From positions 50,629 through 114,628 of the forward strand of contig NZ_VSSS01000062.1 in the NCBI RefSeq assembly GCF_008123425.1: DNA of 64,000 bases. Reading direction: 5' to 3'. Each line of letters starts with the position of its first letter. Position 1 is the stretch's first letter. Made by a program: the position numbers and the translations under genes. A model generated the notes under the pieces. The model made no database searches, was not told where the DNA came from, and was given only the letters and a program-made list of their open reading frames with translations. The DNA comes from Bradyrhizobium rifense (GTDB lineage: Bacteria; Pseudomonadota; Alphaproteobacteria; Rhizobiales; Xanthobacteraceae). Of the stretch, positions 51,168-58,808 are shown in pieces.

Positions 51168-52519
51168 CCGACCGCTCCGCCGATATTCTTCCTGCCGATC
51201 AGAGCATCGGCCGCGTTTCCGACCAGCTCACCGGTATCCCCCTGCATTTTCCGGCCGGGCGGCGCTGGCTGATTGCCATGGTGTTCGCTTCGCTGCTGCT
51301 GCTGATGTTTGTGATCTCGGTGATCGCGCTGTTTACGCGCGGGGTCGGCATCTGGGGCATCAACATCCCCGTCAATTGGGCCTTTGCGATCCATAACTAT
51401 GTCTGGTGGCTCGGCATTGGGCATGCCGGCACGCTGATATCGGCGCTGTTGCTTCTGACCCAAAGCGAATGGCGAAATTCGCTCAATCGGTTCGCCGAAA
51501 CCATGACGCTATTTGCGGTGGTGTGCGCCGGCATCTATCCCGTGCTGCATCTCGGACGGCCTTGGTATCTGTACTGGATGTTTCCGTATCCTGCCACGAT
51601 GAACGTGTGGCCGCAGTTCCGCAGTCCGCTGGAATGGGACATCTGGGCGGTCCTCACCTATCTCACGGTTTCCTTTGCCTTCTGGTACACGGGCCTCATT
51701 CCTGATCTCGCCGCCGCGCGCGACCGTGCAACGACACGCGGCTGGCAGATCTTTTTCGGCGTTACGTCGCTCGGCTGGCGTGGATCGGCGACGCACTGGC
51801 TGCGGTGGTCCCAGGCCTATCGGCTGACGGCGGGACTGGCCGTTCCGCTGGTCGTCTCCGTCCACAGCGAGATTTCATTGCTGTTCGCGGCAGGGCAGAT
51901 TCCCGGCTGGCATTCGACGATCTTCCCGCCGTATTTTGTGTTGGGCGCCGCATTTTCCGGCTTTGCCGTGGTCTCGATCATCGCGATCTCACTGCGCTCC
52001 TGGTTCGGGCTGACTAATCTTGTCACCGACGAGCATCTCGACCTCCTGGGTACGGTGCTGCTCGCGACCGGCCTGATGACCGCGTACGGCTACATCTTCG
52101 AAATTTTCGGCGCTTTGTATTCCGGCGATCCGCATGAGTTGCAGACCCTGTCCGATCGGCTGACCGGCGCCTATGCCTGGACCTATTGGGGCGCAATCTT
52201 TTTCAACTTCGTTCCGCTGCAGGCCTTGTGGTGGCGTAGCGCACGGCGAACCGGCTGGTCGCTGATGCTGATCTCGATCTCGGTTGCGCTAGGCATGTGG
52301 CTGGAGCGCTATATGATCCTGGTCACAAGCCTGTATCGCGACTTCCTGGTGTCGTCATGGGGCGGCTTCACACCAACGTTTTGGGACTGGTCGACCTATT
52401 TCGGGACCATCGGCCTGTTCCTGGTCCCGTTCCTCATTGCCATTCGCCTCATTCCACTGATCTCGATCTTCGAGACCGAGGAACTTCTGCACGAGGAGCA
52501 GGAGGCGAGGCATGGCTGA
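51164..52519 (+). CDS. actC: Alternative complex III subunit C, NrfD/PsrC-like quinol-binding membrane protein
   Basis: A 451-residue polytopic protein of the NrfD family with about ten helices. LHLGRPWYLYWMFPYPATMN and AIHNYVWWLGIGHAGTLISA are characteristic of the ACIII form, and the latter carries the His and Glu/Asp residues near the quinol site. ATGA overlap with actB; overlap of eight bases with actD. Confidence 0.93.
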   Translation: MTDRSADILPADQSIGRVSDQLTGIPLHFPAGRRWLIAMVFASLLLLMFVISVIALFTRGVGIWGINIPVNWAFAIHNYVWWLGIGHAGTLISALLLLTQSEWRNSLNRFAETMTLFAVVCAGIYPVLHLGRPWYLYWMFPYPATMNVWPQFRSPLEWDIWAVLTYLTVSFAFWYTGLIPDLAAARDRATTRGWQIFFGVTSLGWRGSATHWLRWSQAYRLTAGLAVPLVVSVHSEISLLFAAGQIPGWHSTIFPPYFVLGAAFSGFAVVSIIAISLRSWFGLTNLVTDEHLDLLGTVLLATGLMTAYGYIFEIFGALYSGDPHELQTLSDRLTGAYAWTYWGAIFFNFVPLQALWWRSARRTGWSLMLISISVALGMWLERYMILVTSLYRDFLVSSWGGFTPTFWDWSTYFGTIGLFLVPFLIAIRLIPLISIFETEELLHEEQEARHG

Positions 52520-53042
52520 GAGCAGCTACGGCCTGCTGGCGGAGTTCGACAGCCCCGAGGCACTCAAGGCGGCGGCAAAGCAAGCACGCGCGGCTGGGTA
52601 TCGCCGGCTCGACGCTTTCACGCCCTTTCCGGTCGAGGGCCTGGCGCAGATCCTGAGGCTGCCGAAGCCGAACATCTCCTGGGTCGGCTTGGCCGGCGGT
52701 GTCGCCGGTGCCAGCGTCGCACTGCTGATGCAGTGCTATGTCAACTACGACTTCCCGATCAACGTCGGTGGACGGCCGCTATACGCCTTCTCGGCGTTTC
52801 CCGTCGTGATGTTCGAATTGACGATCCTGTTCTCGGCGTTGTCGATGATCGCGGCGATGCTGTGGCAGAATGGGCTGCCGCGGCTGAATCATCCGCTGTT
52901 TGATGCCAGGCGGTTTTATCTTGCCAGCAAGGACCGCTTTTTTCTCTGCATCGCCGATGACGACGGCAGGTTCGACCAGACGGAAACCGGCAGCTTTCTC
53001 AGGCGGGCCGGAGCCAAATCGGTGGAGTTGACGGCATTATGA
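52512..53042 (+). CDS. actD: Alternative complex III subunit D (DUF3341)
   Basis: A 176-residue protein: soluble N-terminus (YGLLAEFDSPEALKAAAKQA, DAFTPFPVEGL), then two helices (WVGLAGGVAGASVALLMQCY and VMFELTILFSALSMIAAML). Standard DUF3341 architecture and length. It binds between ActC and ActF in the membrane. Its stop overlaps the next gene as ATGA. Confidence 0.93.
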   Translation: MAESSYGLLAEFDSPEALKAAAKQARAAGYRRLDAFTPFPVEGLAQILRLPKPNISWVGLAGGVAGASVALLMQCYVNYDFPINVGGRPLYAFSAFPVVMFELTILFSALSMIAAMLWQNGLPRLNHPLFDARRFYLASKDRFFLCIADDDGRFDQTETGSFLRRAGAKSVELTAL

Positions 53043-53572
53043 GGCGGGTGGCTGCCATCCTCGCAATCTCCGCGATCGTACTTGCCGGCTGCGAGCAGAA
53101 CATGGACGCGCAGCCGAAATACAGCGCATACACGTATGCGCCGGCCTTTCGAGGCGGGGCATTGCGCGAGCCACCGCCGGGCTCCGTTGCGAGAGACGAT
53201 CCCGCGCGGGATCTGGCCGCCATGAACAAGCCGCCGGTGACGACGGCGTTACTCGATCGCGGGCGGGACCGGTTCGGTATTTTCTGTTCGCCGTGTCATG
53301 GTGGTGGCGGCGACGGTAACGGCATCATCGTCCAGCGCGGCATGCCGCGGCCGACCAGTTATCATGACGAGCGCCTGCGAACCGCGGACGACCAGCATTT
53401 CTTCGACGTCATCAGCAATGGCTACGGTGCGATGTATTCCTACGCCGCGCGGGTGCCTCCGCGCGATCGCTGGGCCATCGTGGCCTATATCCGCGCACTT
53501 CAGTTGAGCCGGCACGCTTCGATTGATGATGTGCCTTCAGAGCAGCGTGCAAAACTGTCGGAATCTCGATGA
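53039..53572 (+). CDS. actE: Alternative complex III subunit E, monohaem cytochrome c lipoprotein
   Basis: A 177-residue protein. Lipobox LAGC at residues 15-18 makes a lipoprotein anchor. One haem site, CSPCH, in FGIFCSPCHGGGGDGNG, and a likely Met ligand in AMYSYA. ActE hands electrons to the downstream acceptor, here presumably the CuA/cyt c subunit II of the oxidase encoded on the other strand. ATGA overlaps on both sides. Confidence 0.92.
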   Translation: MRRVAAILAISAIVLAGCEQNMDAQPKYSAYTYAPAFRGGALREPPPGSVARDDPARDLAAMNKPPVTTALLDRGRDRFGIFCSPCHGGGGDGNGIIVQRGMPRPTSYHDERLRTADDQHFFDVISNGYGAMYSYAARVPPRDRWAIVAYIRALQLSRHASIDDVPSEQRAKLSESR

Positions 53573-54645
53573 GGCGCCAGGCCAAGATCATTGTGCTTGC
53601 GATCTCCGCGCTGATTCTGCTTGCAGGAGCGGTGATCGACCGCCGCTCGGCGCTTGCGGCCTATCTCGTGGCCTGGATCGGCCTCGGCGCGATCCCGATT
53701 GGCGCGCTGGGCGTGCAGATGACGAGCTATCTGGTGCAACGCGCCTGGACGCACGCCCTGTATGCGACCCTTGCTGCGGCAACGGCCGTGCTGCCCGTGG
53801 CCGCATTGCTGTTCACGCCGGTCCTGATCGGAATGAAGGAGCTCTATCCCGCCGCCACGGACGCGAGCTCACTGCCGGCGTTCAAAGCTGTCTATCTCGC
53901 ACCGTGGTTCTTTGCATTGCGCTCCATAGTCTACTTCGTCATCCTCGCACTGCTCGCGCTCTGGCAGCGGAGCACGTGGGGCGAACCTCAGCGCATGATT
54001 CGTTCGGCATCCGCAGGGCTGATCGTCTATGCCTTGCTGGTCTCATGGGCCGGCGTCGACTGGATGGAATCGCTCGAACCGGAGTTTCACTCCTCGATCT
54101 ATGGGCTCCTCTTTCTGTGCTTCACCCTGTTGAGTGGAACTAGCTTCGGCATCGGCGCCGCGCTGTTGTCGGGACGCCGTATCGGAGCCACCCGCGGCTA
54201 TAGCGCATTGCTGCTGTCGACGATCCTGCTGTGGGCCTATCTGCATGCCATGCAGTACATCGTCATCTGGGCGGCAAATCTTCCTGACGAGGTCACCTGG
54301 TATCTGAAGCGATCGTCCGGCGGCTGGCCGATCGCCCTGGCAATCCTGGCGCTCGGTCAATTCGTCTTTCCGTTCCTTGCCTTGCTCAGCGGCCGAGTGA
54401 GAGCCGATCCAACCTGGCTGCTGGGCCTGTGCGGATTGACGCTGGTGATGCGGTGGCTGGAAGCCGCCGTTCTCACGCTGCCGGCAATACCGCACATTGA
54501 ACTTTTGACCGTGGGGCTTCTGTTGGTCCCAGCCCTTGCTTTCATCGGAATCACTTTGTGGTGGTCGTTCGAGGTCGCGGAGCAAAGGAATTCGATGCGC
54601 GCGTGGCTCGCACCAGGCGCTCATGCCGAAACAGGATCCCGATGA
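53569..54645 (+). CDS. actF: Alternative complex III subunit F, integral membrane protein
   Basis: A 358-residue polytopic protein related to ActC, with about ten helices and the signature GVDWMESLEPEFHSSIYGLL and LHAMQYIVIWAANLPDEVTWY. It completes the six-gene complex. The C-terminal coding region overlaps the end of the convergent SCO gene by 95 nt. Confidence 0.92.
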   Translation: MRRQAKIIVLAISALILLAGAVIDRRSALAAYLVAWIGLGAIPIGALGVQMTSYLVQRAWTHALYATLAAATAVLPVAALLFTPVLIGMKELYPAATDASSLPAFKAVYLAPWFFALRSIVYFVILALLALWQRSTWGEPQRMIRSASAGLIVYALLVSWAGVDWMESLEPEFHSSIYGLLFLCFTLLSGTSFGIGAALLSGRRIGATRGYSALLLSTILLWAYLHAMQYIVIWAANLPDEVTWYLKRSSGGWPIALAILALGQFVFPFLALLSGRVRADPTWLLGLCGLTLVMRWLEAAVLTLPAIPHIELLTVGLLLVPALAFIGITLWWSFEVAEQRNSMRAWLAPGAHAETGSR

Positions 54646-55393
54646 GCAGCACAAGGACGGCAATCGTCGCAGCCGCGGCGGCAGCCAGCAGACGCCCGAT
54701 CGCGAGCGTATAGGTCCCGCTGGCGGGATCATAACCGTAGCAGAGCAGCCGGATATGGTCGGTCCAGCCGCCGGTCTTGCCTTCGCCCGCCGCAATCAGC
54801 GCGAGTCGTATGGTCGTTGGATCGACCGTCAAGCCGGAAAGCGCGCTGGCAAGACCGCCGGACGGCGTGATGACGAAAGCCGCTGCCGGATGCGCGTACT
54901 GGTCGTGCTCGGCATCGTAGACGGAGCGAAATCCCAGCGCCTGTGCCAAAGCTCCGATTGTGGCGGCGTCACCTCGCACAAAGTCTGTCGCGGACAGAAT
55001 TGCGTCCGGGCCGATCTGTGCCCGTTTCATGGCAGCGGCGTCGGCAGCCGTATCCTTGGGGTCGAGCCCGACCACGATCAGGCGAAAATCGATGCCTGGA
55101 CGCAGGCCGCTGTGAGCAAGCGCATCCGAGACGATCGAGATCATCGGACCGCAGAGCGTCTCGCACGTGTAATCCGCGAGCAGCCAGACGGTCGGCTTGT
55201 TGTCGAGCCAGAACCGTAGCGGTCTTGCAGCGCCGTTTTCGCCATACAGGACGAGCGAGGCGGGCAGGGCGGCATCTGAAGGCGGGGCGACGCCAACGTT
55301 GGCCAGCTGAAGCGGCGTCACGGCGCCTGCCGGAGCTGTAGCGGTGCCGCCGACGAGACTGACGGCCAGCAAGATCGCGAGCAGTCGTATCAC
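54551..55393 (-). CDS. SCO1/SenC family copper chaperone-like protein
   Basis: A 280-residue protein: N-terminal signal helix (VIRLLAILLAVSLVGG), thioredoxin-like domain with CETLC (the CxxxC copper site) in WLLADYTCETLCGPM, and a C-terminal helix (AAAAATIAVLVLLIGILF) that is not usual in SCO1. The usual downstream His in SCO proteins seems to be in AEHDQYAHPA. Probably inserts copper into the CuA site of the adjacent oxidase. Start: GTG at 55393 just before the signal helix, or a TTG at 55453. Overlaps actF at the 3' end. Confidence 0.83.
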   Translation of the reverse strand: MIRLLAILLAVSLVGGTATAPAGAVTPLQLANVGVAPPSDAALPASLVLYGENGAARPLRFWLDNKPTVWLLADYTCETLCGPMISIVSDALAHSGLRPGIDFRLIVVGLDPKDTAADAAAMKRAQIGPDAILSATDFVRGDAATIGALAQALGFRSVYDAEHDQYAHPAAAFVITPSGGLASALSGLTVDPTTIRLALIAAGEGKTGGWTDHIRLLCYGYDPASGTYTLAIGRLLAAAAAATIAVLVLLIGILFRHERLVRATRASNSFAPRPRTTTTK

Positions 55394-55457
55394 GGAAGTG
55401 GCGCTCCCCGAATGGGCAATTCGCCCATGAAATGCTGCCGTCTCGGGTTTCAATTTA

Positions 55458-55482
55458 GGAACGCTCGATTTGTTCCTGAGTT
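55458..55482 (+). promoter_or_regulatory. EcfG-type promoter of the 74-residue protein
   Basis: GGAAC (55458-55462), 16 nt, AGTT (55479-55482), followed by AAAAAAGGAG before the GTG at 55506. Confidence 0.45.
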
Positions 55483-55505
55483 TTGCCGAAAAAAGGAGAG
55501 CAAGA

Positions 55506-55730
55506 GTGAACGTTATCGATCATGTCATGCGGACCTTCGCCATGATGGCCAACTTGACCGATGAGGAGGCGCGCGCAACGCGGAGCAGGCTTGAGCGTCA
55601 TCTCGCTGCCTGCGAAGGTACCGAGCGTCAGCTTGCCATAGAGGGCATTCGTTTTCTGCGGCAGCCGCGACCGGTCAGGCGCCGCAGAAGCAACCTACAG
55701 CGTGATGATGTACGCAGCGGCGCCGATTAG
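55506..55730 (+). CDS. Small hypothetical protein (74 residues)
   Basis: GTG start preceded by AAAGGAGAG. The sequence VIDHVMRTFAMMANLTDEEA, then RSRLERHLAACEG, is a short helical protein; the basic tail has RRRRSNLQRDD. No known family. Its 3' end overlaps the opposing 26-residue frame by 36 nt. Confidence 0.55.
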   Translation: MNVIDHVMRTFAMMANLTDEEARATRSRLERHLAACEGTERQLAIEGIRFLRQPRPVRRRRSNLQRDDVRSGAD

Positions 55731-55775
55731 AATGGCGAGGCCGACCAGCATGATGGCGAGAAACAGTTTTCCCAC
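55695..55775 (-). CDS. 26-residue putative membrane peptide
   Basis: Reads as a basic start (Val-Gly-Lys) and a continuous hydrophobic helix: LFLAIMLVGLAILIG then AAAYIITL. GTG start with GGAG nine bases upstream. A GGAAC-N16-CATT box gives a transcript start about 22 nt before the GTG. The agreement of promoter, ribosome site and hydrophobic frame is the only evidence; no family is known. Confidence 0.4.
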   Translation of the reverse strand: MGKLFLAIMLVGLAILIGAAAYIITL

Positions 55776-55803
55776 GACGACGCTCCGTGTATCCGATGCG
55801 TGC

Positions 55804-55828
55804 AATGAATGGCGCCCCGATCCGTTCC
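55804..55828 (-). promoter_or_regulatory. EcfG-type promoter of the 26-residue peptide
   Basis: Minus-strand GGAAC (55824-55828), 16 nt, CATT (55804-55807). One mismatch. Confidence 0.4.
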
Positions 55829-55884
55829 AGCGTAATGGAGCCCGCCGGCCGTCCGAGCGTTGCTTCACCGGTCAATGGACATTG

Positions 55885-56058
55885 ATGATGGCGCTGGAAG
55901 AGCAGATCCGAAACTATGCCTATCAGCTTTGGGAAAAGGCGGGAAAGCCCGAGGGGCGAGATGAGGAGTTTTTGCAGGCCGCGAAGGCCGAACTCGGCGC
56001 TGAAGACGAAGCTGCTGGTACCACTGACCAGCCCAACCGGACCATCCTGCCGGGTTGA
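55885..56058 (+). CDS. DUF2934 family protein
   Basis: A 57-residue protein: ALEEQIRNYAYQLWEKAGKP followed by GRDEEFLQAAKAEL is the DUF2934 core (I..rAY.lWe..G.P.g.d...W..A). Small rhizobial stress-type protein with unknown role. Two ATGs in a row; the first is used. The next gene begins 47 nt downstream. Confidence 0.8.
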   Translation: MMALEEQIRNYAYQLWEKAGKPEGRDEEFLQAAKAELGAEDEAAGTTDQPNRTILPG

Positions 56059-56105
56059 TGCGGTCCCGGCAGGGGACCGCCGTCCCGCTAGTAGAGGAGA
56101 TTGTC

Positions 56106-57179
56106 TTGGCGATCGAAATCCGCAAGGGAATGCCGCCCACCAAACTCGACCGGAAGACATTCGAGAAGCGATTCCGCTCCCGTCTTGCCGATCCCGCTTT
56201 CGATCATCTTCAGACCGAAATTGCTGCATTGCTCGATGCAGCATGGGACGGTTATTCAAACTCACGAAAATCGCCACGCACGCGGAGGGCCGGTCCGGGC
56301 TACGCAGATCCGGACTATGATCTGGCTATTGACTGGATCAGAGCCAAAGAGGCAATCGACGATGCACGTCGCCGTCATGATGATCCGGCTCAAAGAGCCC
56401 GAATTCTCATCATCAACGGCTCGTCTCGCAGTGAACATACCTGCCCGGGCGAAATGTCGAAGAGCTGGCGCATGGTGAAGCTTGCCGAGCCTTGCTTTTA
56501 CGAAATGGGGTTCGATGTCGATATCCTCGACCTGTCACGCCTGACTTCGGAATACGGCAAGCAAATCCATCCCTGCAAATCGTGCGTTTCGACTTCCATG
56601 GCGCTCTGTCATTGGCCCTGCAGCTGTTACCCCAACTACTCTCTCGGGCAGACGGACGACTGGATGAATGAGATCTATCCGCTCTGGGTCGCGGCGCATG
56701 GCATCATGATCATCACGCCGGTCAATTGGTACCACACGCCGACTGTCCTCAAGGCGATGATCGACCGTCTCGTCTGCGCCGATGGCGGCAATCCGGATCC
56801 GACGTCAACCCACGGCAAGACCGCGGTTGAAGCCAAGGCGCTGGAATTGAATGGTTGGCCCTATCCCCGCCATCTGAAGGGACGCCATTTCGGCATTGTG
56901 GCGCATGGCGACAGCGTCGGCGCCGAGACCGTACGCCGTTCCCTTTCAGACTGGTTGACGGACATGCAGCTGATTTCTGCAGGTGGGCTGGCCGAGAGCG
57001 ACGGCTATGTCGGGTACATGAAGCCTTATGCCGTTTCGCACAAGGAATTCGACCAAGACCGAGGTTTTCAGGAAGAGGTCTTGAACGTGGCTCGTGCCCT
57101 TGGAGCGGCGGTGGATCTCGCGCGGGCAGGGCATTTGGAAAATCCCGGCAAGGGTCTCAAGCAACCTTATCCCAAGTAG
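56106..57179 (+). CDS. Flavodoxin-like NAD(P)H-dependent oxidoreductase
   Basis: A 357-residue protein. The first 110 residues are a hydrophilic extension with ATG at 56130 as alternative start; TTG at 56106 has AGAGGAG seven bases upstream. The flavodoxin-like domain begins ARILIINGSSRSEHTCPGEM, the FMN phosphate loop, continues HPCKSCVSTSMALCHWPC, and has IITPVNWYHTPTVLKAMIDR, the isoalloxazine-binding Trp and Tyr segment. The Cys-rich part resembles iron-sulfur flavoproteins. It probably reduces quinones or metals, or acts with the downstream aldehyde oxidoreductase. Partner unknown. Confidence 0.8.
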   Translation: MAIEIRKGMPPTKLDRKTFEKRFRSRLADPAFDHLQTEIAALLDAAWDGYSNSRKSPRTRRAGPGYADPDYDLAIDWIRAKEAIDDARRRHDDPAQRARILIINGSSRSEHTCPGEMSKSWRMVKLAEPCFYEMGFDVDILDLSRLTSEYGKQIHPCKSCVSTSMALCHWPCSCYPNYSLGQTDDWMNEIYPLWVAAHGIMIITPVNWYHTPTVLKAMIDRLVCADGGNPDPTSTHGKTAVEAKALELNGWPYPRHLKGRHFGIVAHGDSVGAETVRRSLSDWLTDMQLISAGGLAESDGYVGYMKPYAVSHKEFDQDRGFQEEVLNVARALGAAVDLARAGHLENPGKGLKQPYPK

Positions 57180-57229
57180 CCTTGTTCTAGAGGTCAGGTT
57201 CCATGGAAGCCGGCCGCTGTCGTCAAACA

Positions 57230-57253
57230 GGAACTGTTCTCCGGGACATGGTT
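57230..57253 (+). promoter_or_regulatory. Possible EcfG-like promoter of the aldehyde oxidoreductase operon
   Basis: GGAAC (57230-57234) followed by GGTT (57250-57253) at a 15-nt spacing, one base short of the others. Confidence 0.35.
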
Positions 57254-57291
57254 TAAGAGCTGAGACCGAAGAGCGAACCCTTGTGACCAAG

Positions 57292-57789
57292 ATGGACACT
57301 CCGAAAATTGAGATCGCCTTGACCGTTAACGGTGCCCGCCACGACATCGCGGTGGCCCCCTGGGAGACTTTGCTGGACGTTCTTCGTGAACGCCTGCACC
57401 TCACTGGGTCGAAGAAGGGCTGCGATCAAGGGCAGTGTGGCGCGTGTACGGTCCTGGTGGACGGGGAGCGGATCAACTCCTGCCTGGCGTTGGCCGTCTC
57501 CCGCGATGGGGCCGCGATTACCACCGTAGAGGGCTTGGCCGAGGGAGGAGAGCTTCACCCCTTGCAGGCGGCATTCATCGAGCACGACGCGTTTCAGTGC
57601 GGCTACTGCACGCCCGGCCAGCTCTGCTCGGGTGTTGCGTTGTTGCATGAGGGACGTGCCCAGACGCGCGAAGACATCCGAGAGCTGATGAGCGGCAATC
57701 TCTGCCGTTGCGGGGCCTATACCAATATCGCCGATGCGATCGAGACGGCTCTGAATCGGCAAAATGCCGGCCGGGAGGCTGCCGAATGA
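57292..57789 (+). CDS. paoA: Aldehyde oxidoreductase 2Fe-2S subunit (PaoA-like)
   Basis: A 165-residue protein with two 2Fe-2S clusters: GCDQGQCGACTVLVDGERINSC (plant-type) and CGYCTPGQ ... GNLCRCGAY (helical). No Tat signal is seen, unlike E. coli PaoA, so the complex may be cytoplasmic. ATG 57292 or GTG 57283 as start. ATGA overlap with the FAD subunit. Confidence 0.9.
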   Translation: MDTPKIEIALTVNGARHDIAVAPWETLLDVLRERLHLTGSKKGCDQGQCGACTVLVDGERINSCLALAVSRDGAAITTVEGLAEGGELHPLQAAFIEHDAFQCGYCTPGQLCSGVALLHEGRAQTREDIRELMSGNLCRCGAYTNIADAIETALNRQNAGREAAE

Positions 57790-58799
57790 TCCGGTTCGAC
57801 TATGTCAGGGCTAACTCGGTCGCCGAGGCTGTCACGGCGCTTTCGTCCCCCGGCACACGGGCGCTCGCCGGTGGTACCAACCTCGTCGATCTCATGAAAT
57901 ACGATGTCATGAAGCCCCGCCGCGTGGTCGACATCAATCGGCTGCCGCTCAAGGACATCTCGGAAAGAGACAGCGGTGGTCTGAGGATCGGTGCCTTGGT
58001 CACCAACTCTGCTCTTGCCTGGGACGCACGGATTGCGAAGCGATATCCCTTGCTTGCCAGCGCCATTCTCGCCGGGGCGTCGCCACAGCTGAGAAACGCC
58101 GCCACGACCGGCGGAAATCTCCTGCAGAGAACGCGATGCTATTACTTCTACGATACGTCGACGCCGTGCAACAAGCGCGACCGGGGGGCCGGTTGCTCGG
58201 CCATCGGCGGCATCAATCGCATCCATGCGGTATTGGGCGCCAGCGATAGCTGCATCGCCGTCCACCCCTCCGACATGTGCGTCGCCCTGGCCGCTCTGGA
58301 CGCAGAGGTCGAGGTCGAAGGTCCGCAAGGCGTTCGCACGATCACGTTCCCGGAATTCCATCGGCTGCCTGCGGACGATCCGCAGCAGGACAATACGATG
58401 CGAGCCGATGAACTGATTACTGCGGTGATCCTGCCGCCGGCTGATTTCGGTCGCAACCACACCTATCTGAAGGTCCGCGATCGCCTGTCCTACGCGTTCG
58501 CGCTCGTCTCCGTGGCCGCAGCCCTCGAGATGCGCGATGGCATTGTGAGGGATGCGCGCGTCGCGCTCGGCGGTGTGGCGCACAAGCCCTGGCGCGACAA
58601 GGAGGCGGAAGGCCTACTCAAGGGCGAGAGGCCGGACGAGACCACGTTTCGTGCCTTTGCCGAACGCCTGATGCGCGATGCGAAGGGGCAGGGCCAGAAC
58701 GACTTCAAGATCGAGCTGGCGCGGCGCACGATCTTGCGTGCGCTTATGCAGGCTGCCGCGGGCACGCCTCAGAACCAGTCAGACAAAGTCATTCGCTGA
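57786..58799 (+). CDS. paoB: Aldehyde oxidoreductase FAD subunit (PaoB-like)
   Basis: A 337-residue FAD-binding protein of the CO dehydrogenase/xanthine dehydrogenase medium-chain family: RALAGGTNLVDLMKYDV and NAATTGGNLLQRTRCYYFYD. The Cys residues in RTRC, TPCNKR and GAGC match the extra 4Fe-4S cluster in PaoB of E. coli, which separates it from ordinary XdhB. Transfers electrons from molybdenum to acceptor. Confidence 0.9.
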   Translation: MIRFDYVRANSVAEAVTALSSPGTRALAGGTNLVDLMKYDVMKPRRVVDINRLPLKDISERDSGGLRIGALVTNSALAWDARIAKRYPLLASAILAGASPQLRNAATTGGNLLQRTRCYYFYDTSTPCNKRDRGAGCSAIGGINRIHAVLGASDSCIAVHPSDMCVALAALDAEVEVEGPQGVRTITFPEFHRLPADDPQQDNTMRADELITAVILPPADFGRNHTYLKVRDRLSYAFALVSVAAALEMRDGIVRDARVALGGVAHKPWRDKEAEGLLKGERPDETTFRAFAERLMRDAKGQGQNDFKIELARRTILRALMQAAAGTPQNQSDKVIR

Positions 58800-58808
58800 G
58801 GGCGCATC

